This document shows, piece after piece, positions 1-9,785 of a stretch of 64,000 nucleotides of DNA (position 1 is its first letter; the number at the start of each line of letters is the position of its first letter). Under the pieces are notes generated by a model. It made no database searches and was not told the origin of the DNA. It saw nothing but the letters and a program-made list of their open reading frames with translations. The stretch comes from Cohnella luojiensis (lineage in GTDB: Bacteria; Bacillota; Bacilli; Paenibacillales; Paenibacillaceae): the NCBI RefSeq assembly GCF_004564235.1, contig NZ_SOMN01000014.1, positions 43,492-107,491 of the forward strand, written 5' to 3'. The position numbers and the translations under genes are program-made.

Positions 1-1015
1 TGAAGCCTCCCATGTTTTTGCTCGTCGGCTGGAAGTACGCATTGCGCAGCATGAATTTGGGCGACGCCCAGTAATATTCCGTGTTAAGCCCGCTGGGATA
101 GGCCGTGATGCGGGAATTGTATTTCCCGTCCTCGATAATGCCGAGGAAGCCGTTCTGCTTCACCCCATGCACCATGCCGAACACTGGAATACTGATCCGC
201 TCTTCCTCGCGGGTGAACGAGTCCTCAGGCGATTCCACCGCTTCGTCCATACCGTAAACCCGACCGTCAAAGGCTTGGTCGTACTGGGAATGCATGTTCT
301 GGAAGCGGATTAAGGCGCCCGTGCCATCCGGTATGAAGATATAACCGGGAATCTCGTTTTTCCTTACTGCCCCTAGGAAGGGAAACGGCTGGATGAAAGC
401 CAGCTTTCCCGTGCCCTTCTCTACGATGGATTCATCGGGAAAACGGACGACGAGCGAATCATCTTCGATTCTGACTTCCATGGTGAATGTAACGCCGATG
501 GTTTCCAAATTGTAGGTGACCGCAATCCCGCCTTGTATCTGCTTGATCTCCGCCGTCTTTCCGCCGAGAGACTTGTAGCTGCCCCTTCTCAACATTGCGC
601 TCTCGTCAAAGAATTCAACAAGGAACGGTGACCGGAGTGCGGAACCCCAATCCGTATTCAACTGGTCTTTCTCCAGCGTCTTCTCATCCGGAGAGGAACT
701 CCACACATAGCCGCTCCGTTTGTTCTGGATCAGAATTCCTTGGATATCATTGGAGGCGTATAGCGCTAGTCCTGCGCTCTCCGCTTTCCGCTCATAGCCA
801 GGCGGAATGGGCTTTGCCGCAACTTGCGCGGCGGTCTTCTGTTCCGGAGAAGTATAACTGTTGATCTTATATTGAATAGATTGGTCTACCGCCCGGGAAG
901 GATGAGCAAATGGTTCAACCGTCTTTTTCTCATCCCCGAGCACCCATTGTCCGATCCCGAAAAATAGCAAGGAAACGAAGCAAAGGTAAACGATTGTTTT
1001 AGATGCCTTGGACAC
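1..1015 (-). CDS. DUF5696 domain-containing protein (partial, C-terminus outside window)
   Basis: Open frame of about 338 codons read on the minus strand from a GTG at 1015 and still open at the window edge. A GGAGGTG Shine-Dalgarno lies 7 nt upstream, inside the end of the preceding gene, so the two overlap by 17 nt and are translationally coupled. The N-terminus has one hydrophobic anchor (about residues 7-26) and the rest looks extracytoplasmic and beta-rich. Family knowledge: DUF5696 proteins in Paenibacillaceae sit next to YIP1 proteins and sugar ABC transporters and look like large glycoside-hydrolase-type surface proteins. A role in binding or cleaving the imported glycan is inference from position. 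The catalytic part, if any, is outside the window. Confidence 0.75.
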   Translation of the reverse strand, partial: MSKASKTIVYLCFVSLLFFGIGQWVLGDEKKTVEPFAHPSRAVDQSIQYKINSYTSPEQKTAAQVAAKPIPPGYERKAESAGLALYASNDIQGILIQNKRSGYVWSSSPDEKTLEKDQLNTDWGSALRSPFLVEFFDESAMLRRGSYKSLGGKTAEIKQIQGGIAVTYNLETIGVTFTMEVRIEDDSLVVRFPDESIVEKGTGKLAFIQPFPFLGAVRKNEIPGYIFIPDGTGALIRFQNMHSQYDQAFDGRVYGMDEAVESPEDSFTREEERISIPVFGMVHGVKQNGFLGIIEDGKYNSRITAYPSGLNTEYYWASPKFMLRNAYFQPTSKNMGGF

Positions 1016-3065
1016 GATACTTCACCTCCAGGTACATGGAATGCACGAAGTCCATCACCTGGCTCGAAAGACCGAACAGGATGAAGGCCAACATGACCAT
1101 GATCAGCATTCCGATGATCGTGAGGATAATGTTCTTGATGCTCTGTCCGATTTCATACCCATGGATTTCCTTCACCATCATAAACATGAGGAATGCGCAA
1201 TACGCGACGATGAGTCCCGATAGGAAGCTATAAATAACGGCTTCGAGCTGCGTCAATCCCTGCGACATAACGGCGACCGGACCGGCAAAGAGGATATAAG
1301 GACTAAGCGCGTAGACCGACCCTTTGTAGATATCCTTGAATTTGCCTTCGCCGTCATTGATGGTGCTCACGAGATAGTTAGCGATGATCCAGGCAAAGAA
1401 AGGAACGTAAACCCTCAAAAATTCGTTGAAAATATTGAACTTCTGAACGTCCCAATCGGCAAAAAGGAAATTCGTCTGATAGATTTCGAACAATCTGACA
1501 AGGAACAGCAGAACTAACAGAATTGTGGCAGAGAAAACGGATACCTTTTTCTCTGCTTCCAACTCGTAAAAACCGTCAACCGGATGCCTCATAATCCGGA
1601 ACGAATGCAGGAGCTGCATCACGAGTTTAAGGTTTCGGAACGATTTCCAGCCATCCACCACCGGCTTACCGATGTTGAATTTCCGGTACAGTTTTCTCAG
1701 AATGGCGATAACAGCAATGCCCAGGACGAAACCGATCAGGAACTTGGAGACATGCTCCATCAGCCATACCCGCCTGATTTCCCAGTAGGCGTTCGAATAT
1801 TCCGTTTTGTTTCTTGCAACCCTGAACTCCTCGAGTCCCTTGTTGAAATCCCCCTGTTTCATCGCGGCCATTCCGAGCCCGTTATGCGCAAGGTCGAACA
1901 TGCTGTTGAGTCGCAGTACATTCAGCCATGGCGCTTCGCTCTTGACGTATTTGCCGTCGGAATAATAGAAAATGGCTTCCTGGACGATCCGGGTGAATTC
2001 CGTAGGTTTAAGCACGGTGACGTTGTTTCTTTGTTTGTCTGCGATGAACAGCCGCCCGTCCGAGCTAACCGCAATGCCGCTGGGTGACTTGAACAATCCG
2101 AGCCGTTGGCTCCCTACGTCGTTTCCTCCGAAAATAAAGAGAATGTTGCCTTCCAGGTCGTATACCGTGATGCGGCCCCGGAAGGAATCGATGGTGTAGA
2201 TGTTTCCGTAGTCGTCGATCGTGATGTCTTCCAAAGCAGAGGTCGTCCAGACATCCTTGAGCAGGTTTTTGCCTGCCACGTTCAATTTCTTAATGCCATT
2301 CGTACGTGTGGCGATGGTGCTGGTAAACACGAGCCCCTCCCTGTCGATGGCGACGTTCGTCGCGGACGGCGGAAGCTGTTTGTTCAATTTGTCCATCTGG
2401 GTTTTCGTATAGAAAATACGCTGCAAGTAGCGAATAAAGCTAAATCCTGCTTTATTTCCTCCGTAATAACCGAGAAACTCGCCTTCCTGGCTGATTTGGA
2501 TCAACCCTTGGATCGTACCCTCGCCGACGACATACAGGTTCTTTCTCTTATCCGCGATTACCTTTCTCGGCTTGAACGGGTTGTTCTTTCCGTAAAGTGT
2601 AGAGTCCGGCTTGCCGAATTCCTTAAGAACCTTGCCGTCCTTGCCGAACAGATAAATTTTCTCTTTGCGATAATCCGCGACATATACGATACCTTCCTCG
2701 TCTACGAACACGCCGGTTGGCCGGGACAGCACGTCCTTCCCGATCGTCCGCAAATAGTTGCCTTGCTGGTCGAATACGACGATTCTTGCATTTCCGGTAT
2801 CCGCTACGTAAATCTCGTCATTAGTGTCAATGAATAGATCTTCCGGTCGGGACAAGGGAACGTTCTCGTCTTCGCCGGCTTTGTTTTTCTCGATAATATT
2901 GAATCCGTCCACGATTCCGGCAGGCAAATAGGCGTCCTGCGTCCAGATCGGTTCCCCGCTGTCATCGATGGTGAACGTGAAATACGGCGCATTGGCTAAA
3001 GTCGCTGCAGGGTGCAGCAGCATGCAGGCGACGACGACGAACAGAATGGATTTGATTTTCACCAT
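999..3065 (-). CDS. NHL-repeat/YIP1 family membrane protein
   Basis: 688 residues starting at ATG 3065 behind GGGAGGAATC. Order of parts: signal peptide (1-25); an NHL-type beta-propeller of about six blades (about 40-356), with repeated 'IYVADTGNARIVVFD' and 'LFIADKQRNNVTVL'-like strands; a short helical TPR-like stretch (about 360-425); a membrane segment near 438-460; and a YIP1-type multi-span domain (about 495-688). A secreted propeller fused to a YIP1 membrane domain is recurrent beside carbohydrate ABC transporters in Paenibacillus, but no biochemical role is known to me. The gene lies 14 nt downstream of a permease gene. I infer an accessory that senses or presents glycan at the membrane. 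Signal transduction is not demonstrated, because no kinase or HTH part is present. Confidence 0.8.
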   Translation of the reverse strand: MVKIKSILFVVVACMLLHPAATLANAPYFTFTIDDSGEPIWTQDAYLPAGIVDGFNIIEKNKAGEDENVPLSRPEDLFIDTNDEIYVADTGNARIVVFDQQGNYLRTIGKDVLSRPTGVFVDEEGIVYVADYRKEKIYLFGKDGKVLKEFGKPDSTLYGKNNPFKPRKVIADKRKNLYVVGEGTIQGLIQISQEGEFLGYYGGNKAGFSFIRYLQRIFYTKTQMDKLNKQLPPSATNVAIDREGLVFTSTIATRTNGIKKLNVAGKNLLKDVWTTSALEDITIDDYGNIYTIDSFRGRITVYDLEGNILFIFGGNDVGSQRLGLFKSPSGIAVSSDGRLFIADKQRNNVTVLKPTEFTRIVQEAIFYYSDGKYVKSEAPWLNVLRLNSMFDLAHNGLGMAAMKQGDFNKGLEEFRVARNKTEYSNAYWEIRRVWLMEHVSKFLIGFVLGIAVIAILRKLYRKFNIGKPVVDGWKSFRNLKLVMQLLHSFRIMRHPVDGFYELEAEKKVSVFSATILLVLLFLVRLFEIYQTNFLFADWDVQKFNIFNEFLRVYVPFFAWIIANYLVSTINDGEGKFKDIYKGSVYALSPYILFAGPVAVMSQGLTQLEAVIYSFLSGLIVAYCAFLMFMMVKEIHGYEIGQSIKNIILTIIGMLIMVMLAFILFGLSSQVMDFVHSMYLEVKYRVQGI

Positions 3066-3079
3066 GATTCCTCCCTCGG

Positions 3080-3958
3080 CTATTTAAGCCCTGAATGTGC
3101 CATGGTATCTATCACTCTGCTCTGTAGGAAAATGAAAATGATAAGATTGGGCACAAACATGATGAGGGCGGCAGCGGCAGCGATGCCTTGACCGGCCACT
3201 CTGTTTTCAAGACCTGTTCCCGTAAGGGTCGTCATATAAAATGCAAAGGTACGGAGCGTTTCCTTGTTCATGTAAATCTCGGACGTTTCCGTGTTGTTCC
3301 AGGCCAATTGGAAAGCCAGAATGGCAACGGTAGCCATGGCCGGCCGGATGATGGGAATGACAATCTTCCAGAAAACGCCGAAGTTGCCTGCTCCGTCGAT
3401 CTTCGCCGCTTCAATCAAATCGTTCGGCGTCTGGTCGACGAACTGCTTGATCAGAAACAGCCCGACCGGCAACGCTAAGAGCGGTATGATATGGCCAAGC
3501 ATGTTGTCCGTCAACCCTAGCTGGTTCACGATCAGGTAACGCGGAATGGCAACGGATGCCGGAACAAACATAAGCGCGATTATGTTCGCTTCGAAGATTG
3601 CCCTTTTGCTTTTGAATTGCATCTTGGAAAGCGCAAAGCCCGCCATGGCGCTGATCAAGATGCTGAGCACGACTACGCTTGCTGTCATCACGATGCTATT
3701 GAAAAGAAAACGAGTCATCGGAATGACGGTCACGCTGGTGACGTTGATCAGGTCGTAAAAGTTTTTGAAGCTCGGATTTTCCACCAAAAACCGCGGAGGG
3801 TATAGAAACAGCTCATTCAGCGGTTTCAAGGCCTGCGAGAACATGAAAATAATCGGAAGGATCATGAACACGGCAAGCAAAATCAAAAACAGATAATATT
3901 TGATCTGGGTTCTGTGAAATCTTGTCGGGTTGATTTTGCTGCCTTGAAAGGCACTCAT
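3080..3958 (-). CDS. Carbohydrate ABC transporter permease (MalG type)
   Basis: 292 residues with six predicted membrane helices. The cytoplasmic EAA loop begins at residue 183 (EAAKIDGAGNFGVFWKIVIP) and contacts the ATPase. Length and motif match the MalG/CUT1 permease family (BPD_transp_1). It is the second permease of the operon, and the first (MalF type) starts 38 nt upstream. No ATPase is encoded in the visible part of the operon. Family precedent is a shared MsmX-type ATPase encoded elsewhere, so use of such an ATPase is inferred here. Start at ATG 3958 behind an AAAGGAGAATGGAG-like sequence. Confidence 0.93.
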   Translation of the reverse strand: MSAFQGSKINPTRFHRTQIKYYLFLILLAVFMILPIIFMFSQALKPLNELFLYPPRFLVENPSFKNFYDLINVTSVTVIPMTRFLFNSIVMTASVVVLSILISAMAGFALSKMQFKSKRAIFEANIIALMFVPASVAIPRYLIVNQLGLTDNMLGHIIPLLALPVGLFLIKQFVDQTPNDLIEAAKIDGAGNFGVFWKIVIPIIRPAMATVAILAFQLAWNNTETSEIYMNKETLRTFAFYMTTLTGTGLENRVAGQGIAAAAALIMFVPNLIIFIFLQSRVIDTMAHSGLK

Positions 3959-3995
3959 ATCTCCATTCTCCTTTCAACCGGAAACTATCGTAACT

Positions 3996-4901
3996 TTATT
4001 CTTTCTCCGCGAACAACCGCCAGCACACCTTGGACAAGATATACACGATAAGGAGAAGCACCACGGAAACTGCGGAAGCGTAGCCCATATCGTAGCGGAT
4101 AAAGCCGTAGTCTTGAATATGGTTGATAATGACCTGCCCGGCGTACTGCGGCGTCGGGTTCGCGCCCGATAGTTGGACTCCGATATCGCCAGCCTGAAAA
4201 GTTCCCACGACAGCCATGACCGCTCCGAACAGCATCTGCGGTTTCATGGAAGGAATGGTGATGTACCAAACCTCTTGAAGCCTGTTTTTGATTCCGTCGA
4301 TGTATCCGGCTTCGTAAAGCTCTGGATTAATGTTCAGAATCCCTGCGAGCATGGCCAGGAATCCAACGCCCATGCTGTTCCAAAGCGTCACGATCATCAT
4401 AATGTACATGAGGTAATGGGGCGATTGCGTCCACTGGATCGGCTTCTCGATGAAACCCGATTCTATCAAGAAATTATTCAGGTAGCCGGCTCCGTCCCCG
4501 CTGAAGATGACGAGCCATACTACCGCCATGGCCACCGCCGCCGTCATGGACGGGGAGTAGATCGCGAGGGTGAGGACTGAGCGTGAACGTCTCGAGATTT
4601 GCGATAAGAGCCATGCCAGCCAGAAAGAGAGAATGTAGCCCCCTGGCCCAACCATTAAGGAAAACTTGAACGTATTCGGTAGCACGTACATCATGAACAC
4701 GTTATCCTGGGTCAGAAGGTTTACGTAGTTCTTCAATCCGATAAATACCGGAACCTGAACGGTATTGAAATACGTGAAAGAAAGGTAAATAGCCACGAGT
4801 ACCGGTACGACGATAAATACAGAGAACAAAGCAACGAACGGCCCGACGAACACCATGGCCTCGAGTTCTTGCCTCCAGCTTTTTCTAGTTGCTGCCTTCA
4901 C
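3996..4901 (-). CDS. Carbohydrate ABC transporter permease (MalF type)
   Basis: 301 residues starting at GTG 4901, which overlaps the stop of the upstream binding-protein gene as GTGA (4-nt overlap). Six hydrophobic helices are visible. The EAA loop is at about 197 ([21 protein letters not shown]), with the usual EA and G positions kept. It pairs with the MalG-type permease downstream to form the heterodimeric membrane channel of a CUT1-type sugar importer. The tight overlap with the 1018-residue binding protein ties that unusual protein to this transporter. Confidence 0.93.
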   Translation of the reverse strand: MKAATRKSWRQELEAMVFVGPFVALFSVFIVVPVLVAIYLSFTYFNTVQVPVFIGLKNYVNLLTQDNVFMMYVLPNTFKFSLMVGPGGYILSFWLAWLLSQISRRSRSVLTLAIYSPSMTAAVAMAVVWLVIFSGDGAGYLNNFLIESGFIEKPIQWTQSPHYLMYIMMIVTLWNSMGVGFLAMLAGILNINPELYEAGYIDGIKNRLQEVWYITIPSMKPQMLFGAVMAVVGTFQAGDIGVQLSGANPTPQYAGQVIINHIQDYGFIRYDMGYASAVSVVLLLIVYILSKVCWRLFAEKE

Positions 4902-7900
4902 GGCGTATCCCCCCGCGCCTCTTTGACATCCTCTATAGTCGGTACTTTAAGTTTTTTGACTACTTTGCCGTCTTTGATATACCCGAACTCTTCCATCTTT
5001 TTCGTGATTTCCCGATTGGCCAGAGTGACGGCATCCTCAATGGTTTTTCTTGGGTTTTTCCCGTCAATGACGACCTTGTTCCAGGAGTTGCTCAATTCCC
5101 TGTCGAGCATATAATCGCCGGGAATGTGCGCCACGTCCTTCAGCCATTTCCATTGTTCGTTTATGACCTTAAGATCTTCTTCCGGCCAAGGCAGTTGGCC
5201 GAAGGCTTCCAGGTTCGCGCTGTTCCAGCGGTAGGTAGGACCATTAATGGTTTCGATCAGGTTGCCGAACTCGGTCTGGACTTCGGCGGATGTCCACCAC
5301 TTCACGAATTCCCATCCCTGCTGCTGCTTATCGCTGTTTTTGAACACGATAGCTCCCGTCCCTGTCCCCGGAGCCCAACGGACAATTTCGCCTTTGTCGT
5401 TCTTAACGCCCGGATAAGGAGCGATCTTCCATGAACCGGCCAGCTCGGGCGCGGCAGTCGTCAGCTCCACGTAGGTATTGTAGTTCGAAATACCGATCGG
5501 AAGGTTCCCATCCCGGAAATGGTTATAGAAATTCGCTACCTGAAGCGGCATGTTATAGATCGTAAACATATTCGTCATCAGCTTGAAGCCTTGGAGCGCC
5601 TCTTCGCTGTCCACGGCCGTCCGCATTCCGCCTTCCTCAAACAATTCCCCTCCTTGCTGATAGATGAAGGGAGCGGTAAGGCTAAAGTTTTTTAGCGCCG
5701 CCGAATCGGCGATCGGAGCGTAGAAGTTCATTCCGTAACGCTGCAGATCGGGCAGAATCCCGAGCACTTCGTTCCACGTATCTGGAACCTTGATTTTCAA
5801 AGCGTCAAGGATATCTTTTCGGTAATACATCACCCAGAAGTTTTGCGTCTCCGGCATGGCGTAAGTGCCGTTATCGAAGATAAAGGGAAGCATGGCGCCA
5901 GGAGCGAACCTTCTCAAGACCTCCTGATAATCCGGGAACTGGCTAACGTCGGACAACGCCCCCCGCAAGGCAAGCTCATAGGGAAGTTTCTCGGTTACTC
6001 CGAGCGCCACGTCAGGCGAATCCCCGGATGCGTTCGCCAGAATCAGCTTCTGCTCATTCGGCATCAGAGAGAGCGAGACTTTAATGCCGGTCTTCGCAGT
6101 GAACTCTTGGTTGGCGATCTGCTGCATTAGCATGACGTATTGTCTTGGACGATTTACCCAGATTTGCAGCGAATCTTCTTCGGCAGGATTGATTTGCGAA
6201 TAGTCCGTCGTAAACGATGCGAAGAAGGATTTGTTCATGGACATGACCTTCTTCCACCATCCGGCTTTGGCCTTAGGCAGCTTCTCGTTGGCATATACGT
6301 AAAATTTATCTATCTGCAGCTGCTGCTGCGGCAGAAGGAGCAACAGATCGCCCAGCTTCTGGTTGACCGATCCCGAGCCTTCCGAGATCCTTTCGAACCG
6401 GACGGGGATCGTGGACGGATCGCGGGCCAATCTTTCCAGTTGTTTCGCGCCAATGAGGAGGTTTCTGGCTTCATCCGGACTGGATTCGCTCAGTGTGCTC
6501 AGGTACTCATACTCCTCGCGAAGCTGCCGTGCGATGCCGTTCAGCCTGTCCACAATATCCGGAATCTGCTCGATAATATCCCAATCCCGGTTAACGTCCT
6601 GCGTATTGCCTGTCGCCATCTTGATCTCCAGGTTGAGCACGCCCAATTCGTCCATCGCTCGTCTGACCGTTTGGATAACCCGCTGATAGGGAGACGGGTT
6701 GGCGATCAGGGTTAACTCATGTTCTCCTTGGGACAAATAAAATTTATACGGATTTCCCTCCGATATTCCGAGAACTTCGTTGCTCCAATCCGCCGAATAG
6801 GGGAACGGATATCGGGAAAGTTCCCGGAAAGGAATCTTTCCGTCGATCATGACTTTCCGGAAAACCGGCATGTTCGTCTTAAAATACTGGGTATATTTAA
6901 AGGCAATATGGTAATATCCGCTTTGCTCAGCTTTGATTTTCCAAGTGACGCTTTGTCCGCCCTGTTTCCAGCTGTCAGCCCCGATCGTGTTCAAGGCAAT
7001 CAGGGATTTGCTTTGCGGCGTTACGTTGACGTCGCCGCTGGCCACTGCCTGAATGTAGGAATCCGACTTCACATAAGGCATTTCCGCTTCATAAGCTAGA
7101 AGAATGTCCGGTTCCTTCCCGCCGGCTCCGTTCTTTGTCAAATATTGTTCGTAAGTATCCAATTGTTCAGGCGACTCCACCGTAATTCGCCCAACATGCA
7201 TCGCTTCGCGAAGATAGGTCAAAGAAATAGTGTTACTGCCCTTCTTGAGCTGAACGAGCAGCGGCTCGTCGATAAGGTAGCTGGCGTCGGTCAGGTAAGC
7301 TGTCTGCCAAGCGGATCGTTCGACTTGTTTGGCATAAACGTCATTGCCCAACTGGTCTTTCTCGAAATGGTCGGATTCGTTTTGCCAAAGCCTTGGCAGA
7401 ACGAACCTACGCGCTTCGAAATACGGAAAATTACCGTTGATCTTGATTCCCCGTTCCGGAGGCGCAATTTTTCCCGGGAGCGCAAAATAGTCTATTTGAA
7501 TCCGGTACAGCCCTTCTTGAGGGACGTTTACCGAGAAATTAATTTCAGGTGTCTGGTCATTCCAGGTGAACACGTCTTCGTCATAACCCTTCGATTTGGA
7601 AGCGGGTGTCAACGCAGCTTTGGCAGTGCCGGGATGGAATAGATTCGGATGGATGACCGCCTTGAACCGATCGGTTTGGTAATTATTCTTTTCCCATTCG
7701 GCCAATACTTTGGCGTAGTCGTCCTCGACAACCTGTTGACCGAGCGCGCTTTGCTTGTTATCGGTTTGCTCCGTTTTGCCATCCTTCTCGCTATCGTCCT
7801 TGGAACCGCCTCCGCCGAACAAATCGTCCAGCAGGTTTTTGGTGTTGTCTTTCGGTTTGTCATCGACCGCGTGCGAAGCGTTTGGAGTCAGGAGTGAGAA

Positions 7901-7954
7901 TACTAAAAAAAGGACAAGCATGATAACGGGAGCTTTGTATTTCAAGGTTTTCAC
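4898..7954 (-). CDS. Giant extracellular solute-binding protein with N-terminal beta-sandwich modules
   Basis: 1018 residues, more than twice the usual 420-470 for a CUT1 binding protein. Signal peptide at about 1-29 with no lipobox Cys, then a charged Gly/Ser/Lys linker (30-70). Two carbohydrate-binding-like beta-sandwich segments follow (about 90-260 and 285-445), each with '[10 protein letters not shown]' or '[14 protein letters not shown]'-type strands, then a helical segment (450-540). A complete family-1 binding-protein domain occupies about 600-1000. It is coupled to the permease by a 4-nt overlap. The fold assignment of the sandwiches is from pattern only. I infer that the protein holds a long glycan with its modules and delivers an end to the permeases. 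The lack of a lipid anchor raises the question of how it stays at the membrane. Confidence 0.85.
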   Translation of the reverse strand: MKTLKYKAPVIMLVLFLVFSLLTPNASHAVDDKPKDNTKNLLDDLFGGGGSKDDSEKDGKTEQTDNKQSALGQQVVEDDYAKVLAEWEKNNYQTDRFKAVIHPNLFHPGTAKAALTPASKSKGYDEDVFTWNDQTPEINFSVNVPQEGLYRIQIDYFALPGKIAPPERGIKINGNFPYFEARRFVLPRLWQNESDHFEKDQLGNDVYAKQVERSAWQTAYLTDASYLIDEPLLVQLKKGSNTISLTYLREAMHVGRITVESPEQLDTYEQYLTKNGAGGKEPDILLAYEAEMPYVKSDSYIQAVASGDVNVTPQSKSLIALNTIGADSWKQGGQSVTWKIKAEQSGYYHIAFKYTQYFKTNMPVFRKVMIDGKIPFRELSRYPFPYSADWSNEVLGISEGNPYKFYLSQGEHELTLIANPSPYQRVIQTVRRAMDELGVLNLEIKMATGNTQDVNRDWDIIEQIPDIVDRLNGIARQLREEYEYLSTLSESSPDEARNLLIGAKQLERLARDPSTIPVRFERISEGSGSVNQKLGDLLLLLPQQQLQIDKFYVYANEKLPKAKAGWWKKVMSMNKSFFASFTTDYSQINPAEEDSLQIWVNRPRQYVMLMQQIANQEFTAKTGIKVSLSLMPNEQKLILANASGDSPDVALGVTEKLPYELALRGALSDVSQFPDYQEVLRRFAPGAMLPFIFDNGTYAMPETQNFWVMYYRKDILDALKIKVPDTWNEVLGILPDLQRYGMNFYAPIADSAALKNFSLTAPFIYQQGGELFEEGGMRTAVDSEEALQGFKLMTNMFTIYNMPLQVANFYNHFRDGNLPIGISNYNTYVELTTAAPELAGSWKIAPYPGVKNDKGEIVRWAPGTGTGAIVFKNSDKQQQGWEFVKWWTSAEVQTEFGNLIETINGPTYRWNSANLEAFGQLPWPEEDLKVINEQWKWLKDVAHIPGDYMLDRELSNSWNKVVIDGKNPRKTIEDAVTLANREITKKMEEFGYIKDGKVVKKLKVPTIEDVKEARGDTP

Positions 7955-8004
7955 TCCTCTTACAGGGATAGATTCATGAGTCGTCGGCAGCGAGTAAAAG
8001 AAGT

Positions 8005-8033
8005 GTTCTCTCCCTCTGGAAGAGGGAGAGAAC
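8005..8033 (-). terminator. Intercistronic hairpin between the two binding-protein genes
   Basis: Perfect 12-bp stem (GTTCTCTCCCTC with GAGGGAGAGAAC) and a 5-nt loop, placed between the stop of the lipoprotein gene (8041) and the start of the 1018-residue gene (7954). On the minus strand it is followed by CACTTCTTTT, which makes a weak terminator. Such hairpins after a binding-protein gene commonly raise its mRNA level relative to downstream permease genes, by partial termination or 3'-end protection. That role here is inference. Confidence 0.75.
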
Positions 8034-8040
8034 AGGGCAA

Positions 8041-9438
8041 TTATTGGGCAGCGTTCATCAGTTGTTCGTTGGCTTCTTTATAAGTGGTGTTCATGCGTTT
8101 TTCCAGGTCTGCCGCCACGTCTTCCAATTTCGCTTTCTTCTCCTTGATGTCCTTGAAAGTCGGGCCGTAGACCGTATCCAGACCGACTTGGTAGCCGGGC
8201 AGGTATTTAATCAGGTCGACAAAACCATCAGGAATCATTTTGACGAGATCTTTCATTCCCGGCGGCATATCCTTGCGATTAAGGTAGAGATCCCACACTT
8301 CCTGGTCGTTGATGAGCGGGACGCTTCCAAGCGGCCACTCCGGCTTCAATCTTTCCATCCAGCCTTCTTTGGAGTAAGTAACCCATTTGATAAACTCAAA
8401 TGCCGCTTCCTTGTTCTTGGAGCTCTTCGACATGCCGAGATAATCGGTGATCAGCGGTACTTTTTGTCCTACGGCCGATGGGATCGGACGAATGTCCCAT
8501 TTGAACTTAGCGTTCTTGGAATTGCCGCCGATACTCCAAGTGCCGTCATACTGCATAGCGACTTTACCGAGCATCCAAGGCCATTGGTCTTTGCCAAACC
8601 ATTGCTCGATTTCTTCCGGCTTGTAGATGTCGTAAGTAACTTTGTCTGAATACATTAGTCCGTCAACATAATCAACTGCTTCTTTGAATGCCGGGCTGGT
8701 AAAGTTGAATTTCTCCCCGTCCCACGTGTTCCATTGCAGATTCGGGTCGAATTGGGCTGGCAGAGTCTCGCGGAGTCCGCCGATTCCGGACATCCCGAAC
8801 TGGTGCTCGTTGAACTTCGTCAGCTTGATGGCCGCGTCGCGCATATCGTCGACCGTCCAGGTCACCGGAGGCACGGGTACGTTCTCTTTCTCGAACAAGT
8901 CGAGATTCAGGTTGATTGCGAACATGAAAAGGGAATGCACGAGTGCGTATTGCTTGCCGTTATAGTTGGCTGTAGCGTCCAGGTTTTTGAACGTTTTGCC
9001 TTCCTGATATTCTATATCTTTCTCAAGGAACGGAGTCAGGTCTTCGAGCCAACCGTTGGCTGCTGCGAACGGTACGCCGAAGGTCCACATAACGTCAGGG
9101 AGCTGACCTGCTGCAGCAACCGCGGACAGCTTCTCGTTCCACGGCCAATCAACGGAAGTATCCTTTTCGACCTTGATGTTCGGATGCGTCGCTTCGAATG
9201 CTTTGATCACGCGTTCAACATCTTCTTGCCCCATCCAAGTGGCCCATTTGATCGTAACAGGCCCGCTGGATTCCGAAGGGCTTGCCGTTTCGGTTGCCGC
9301 AGGAGTCGTTTCGCTTGGCGATGCGCTGCTCGCCGATGGGCTTTCACTGGCCGCACCGTTGTTCTTCTTGCTGCAGCCTGCCAAAACAAGCGTGAGGCAC
9401 ATAATCAAAGTCAGTGACAATGCGAGAATTTTTTTCAT
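8041..9438 (-). CDS. Sugar ABC transporter substrate-binding lipoprotein
   Basis: 465 residues starting at ATG 9438. It has a lipoprotein signal with lipobox L-A-G-C (Cys22), a Ser/Ala/Pro/Glu-rich linker to about residue 60, then a family-1 extracellular solute-binding domain to the end ('IKWATWMGQEDVERVIKAFE' strand-helix start). It is the first gene of the operon and precedes a second, much larger binding protein. Two binding proteins for one permease pair suggest division of labour between free oligosaccharide and polymer capture (inference). GAAACGTTTC palindromes lie 130-300 bp upstream. Confidence 0.93.
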   Translation of the reverse strand: MKKILALSLTLIMCLTLVLAGCSKKNNGAASESPSASSASPSETTPAATETASPSESSGPVTIKWATWMGQEDVERVIKAFEATHPNIKVEKDTSVDWPWNEKLSAVAAAGQLPDVMWTFGVPFAAANGWLEDLTPFLEKDIEYQEGKTFKNLDATANYNGKQYALVHSLFMFAINLNLDLFEKENVPVPPVTWTVDDMRDAAIKLTKFNEHQFGMSGIGGLRETLPAQFDPNLQWNTWDGEKFNFTSPAFKEAVDYVDGLMYSDKVTYDIYKPEEIEQWFGKDQWPWMLGKVAMQYDGTWSIGGNSKNAKFKWDIRPIPSAVGQKVPLITDYLGMSKSSKNKEAAFEFIKWVTYSKEGWMERLKPEWPLGSVPLINDQEVWDLYLNRKDMPPGMKDLVKMIPDGFVDLIKYLPGYQVGLDTVYGPTFKDIKEKKAKLEDVAADLEKRMNTTYKEANEQLMNAAQ

Positions 9439-9570
9439 TTCCCCATCAAGCTCCTTCTATTTTTCGTTTTGACCTCATTCAAAACAGTTAACAGTTTTAG
9501 AGAACCCCGCCTTTGGTTTTACCTTGCCGTTCTCGCCTGGCTCACCACCTCCCAAATCTCGGGTCAAGAC

Positions 9571-9580
9571 GAAACGTTTC
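9571..9580. promoter_or_regulatory. LacI-type operator candidate GAAACGTTTC (copy 1)
   Basis: Perfect 10-bp palindrome with the central CG typical of LacI/GalR-family operators. The same core recurs at 9722, 12969 and 13027 (the 24-bp dyad), upstream of two operons only. The regulator is not encoded beside it. Confidence 0.6.
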
Positions 9581-9593
9581 AATCCATACAAAT

Positions 9594-9603
9594 AAAGCGC
9601 TTT
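9594..9603. promoter_or_regulatory. cre-like catabolite site AAAGCGCTTT
   Basis: Palindrome AAAGCGCTTT inside an AAGAAAGCGCTTTATT context on the minus strand. It resembles the CcpA consensus TGNAANCGNWNNCW with two mismatches. Carbon catabolite control of the operon is inferred. Confidence 0.45.
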
Positions 9604-9720
9604 CTTATTTACGATATAACAAGGACAAAACCCACATAATCGATTGAATATGTTTGATTTGCCCTATTTTAATTCACTTACACTTTTTGTAAGCCTTTTC
9701 ATTTCTGCTTGAATCTGATT

Positions 9721-9732
9721 CGAAACGTTTCG
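9721..9732. promoter_or_regulatory. LacI-type operator candidate CGAAACGTTTCG (copy 2)
   Basis: Perfect 12-bp palindrome, 151 bp from copy 1. Two spaced operators upstream of one operon would suit looping by a tetrameric or bridging LacI-family repressor (inference). Confidence 0.6.
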
Positions 9733-9785
9733 CTTTTCACCAAGAATTTACCATAGACTCAAGACGGAATCAACAACCATTTTTA

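Larger units (their letters stand above)
9439..9785. promoter_or_regulatory. Regulatory intergenic region of the glycan-uptake operon
   Basis: 347 bp without a gene, between the lipoprotein gene and the Gfo/Idh/MocA gene, both on the minus strand. It holds two GAAACGTTTC palindromes and one cre-like AAAGCGCTTT palindrome, listed separately. No clear rho-independent terminator for the upstream operon is visible, so some read-through is possible. Confidence 0.7.

Noticed and set aside
2106..2837. Plus-strand 243-codon open frame
   Set aside because: Lies wholly antisense inside the NHL/YIP1 gene, has no ribosome site and no domain; a shadow of biased codon use.
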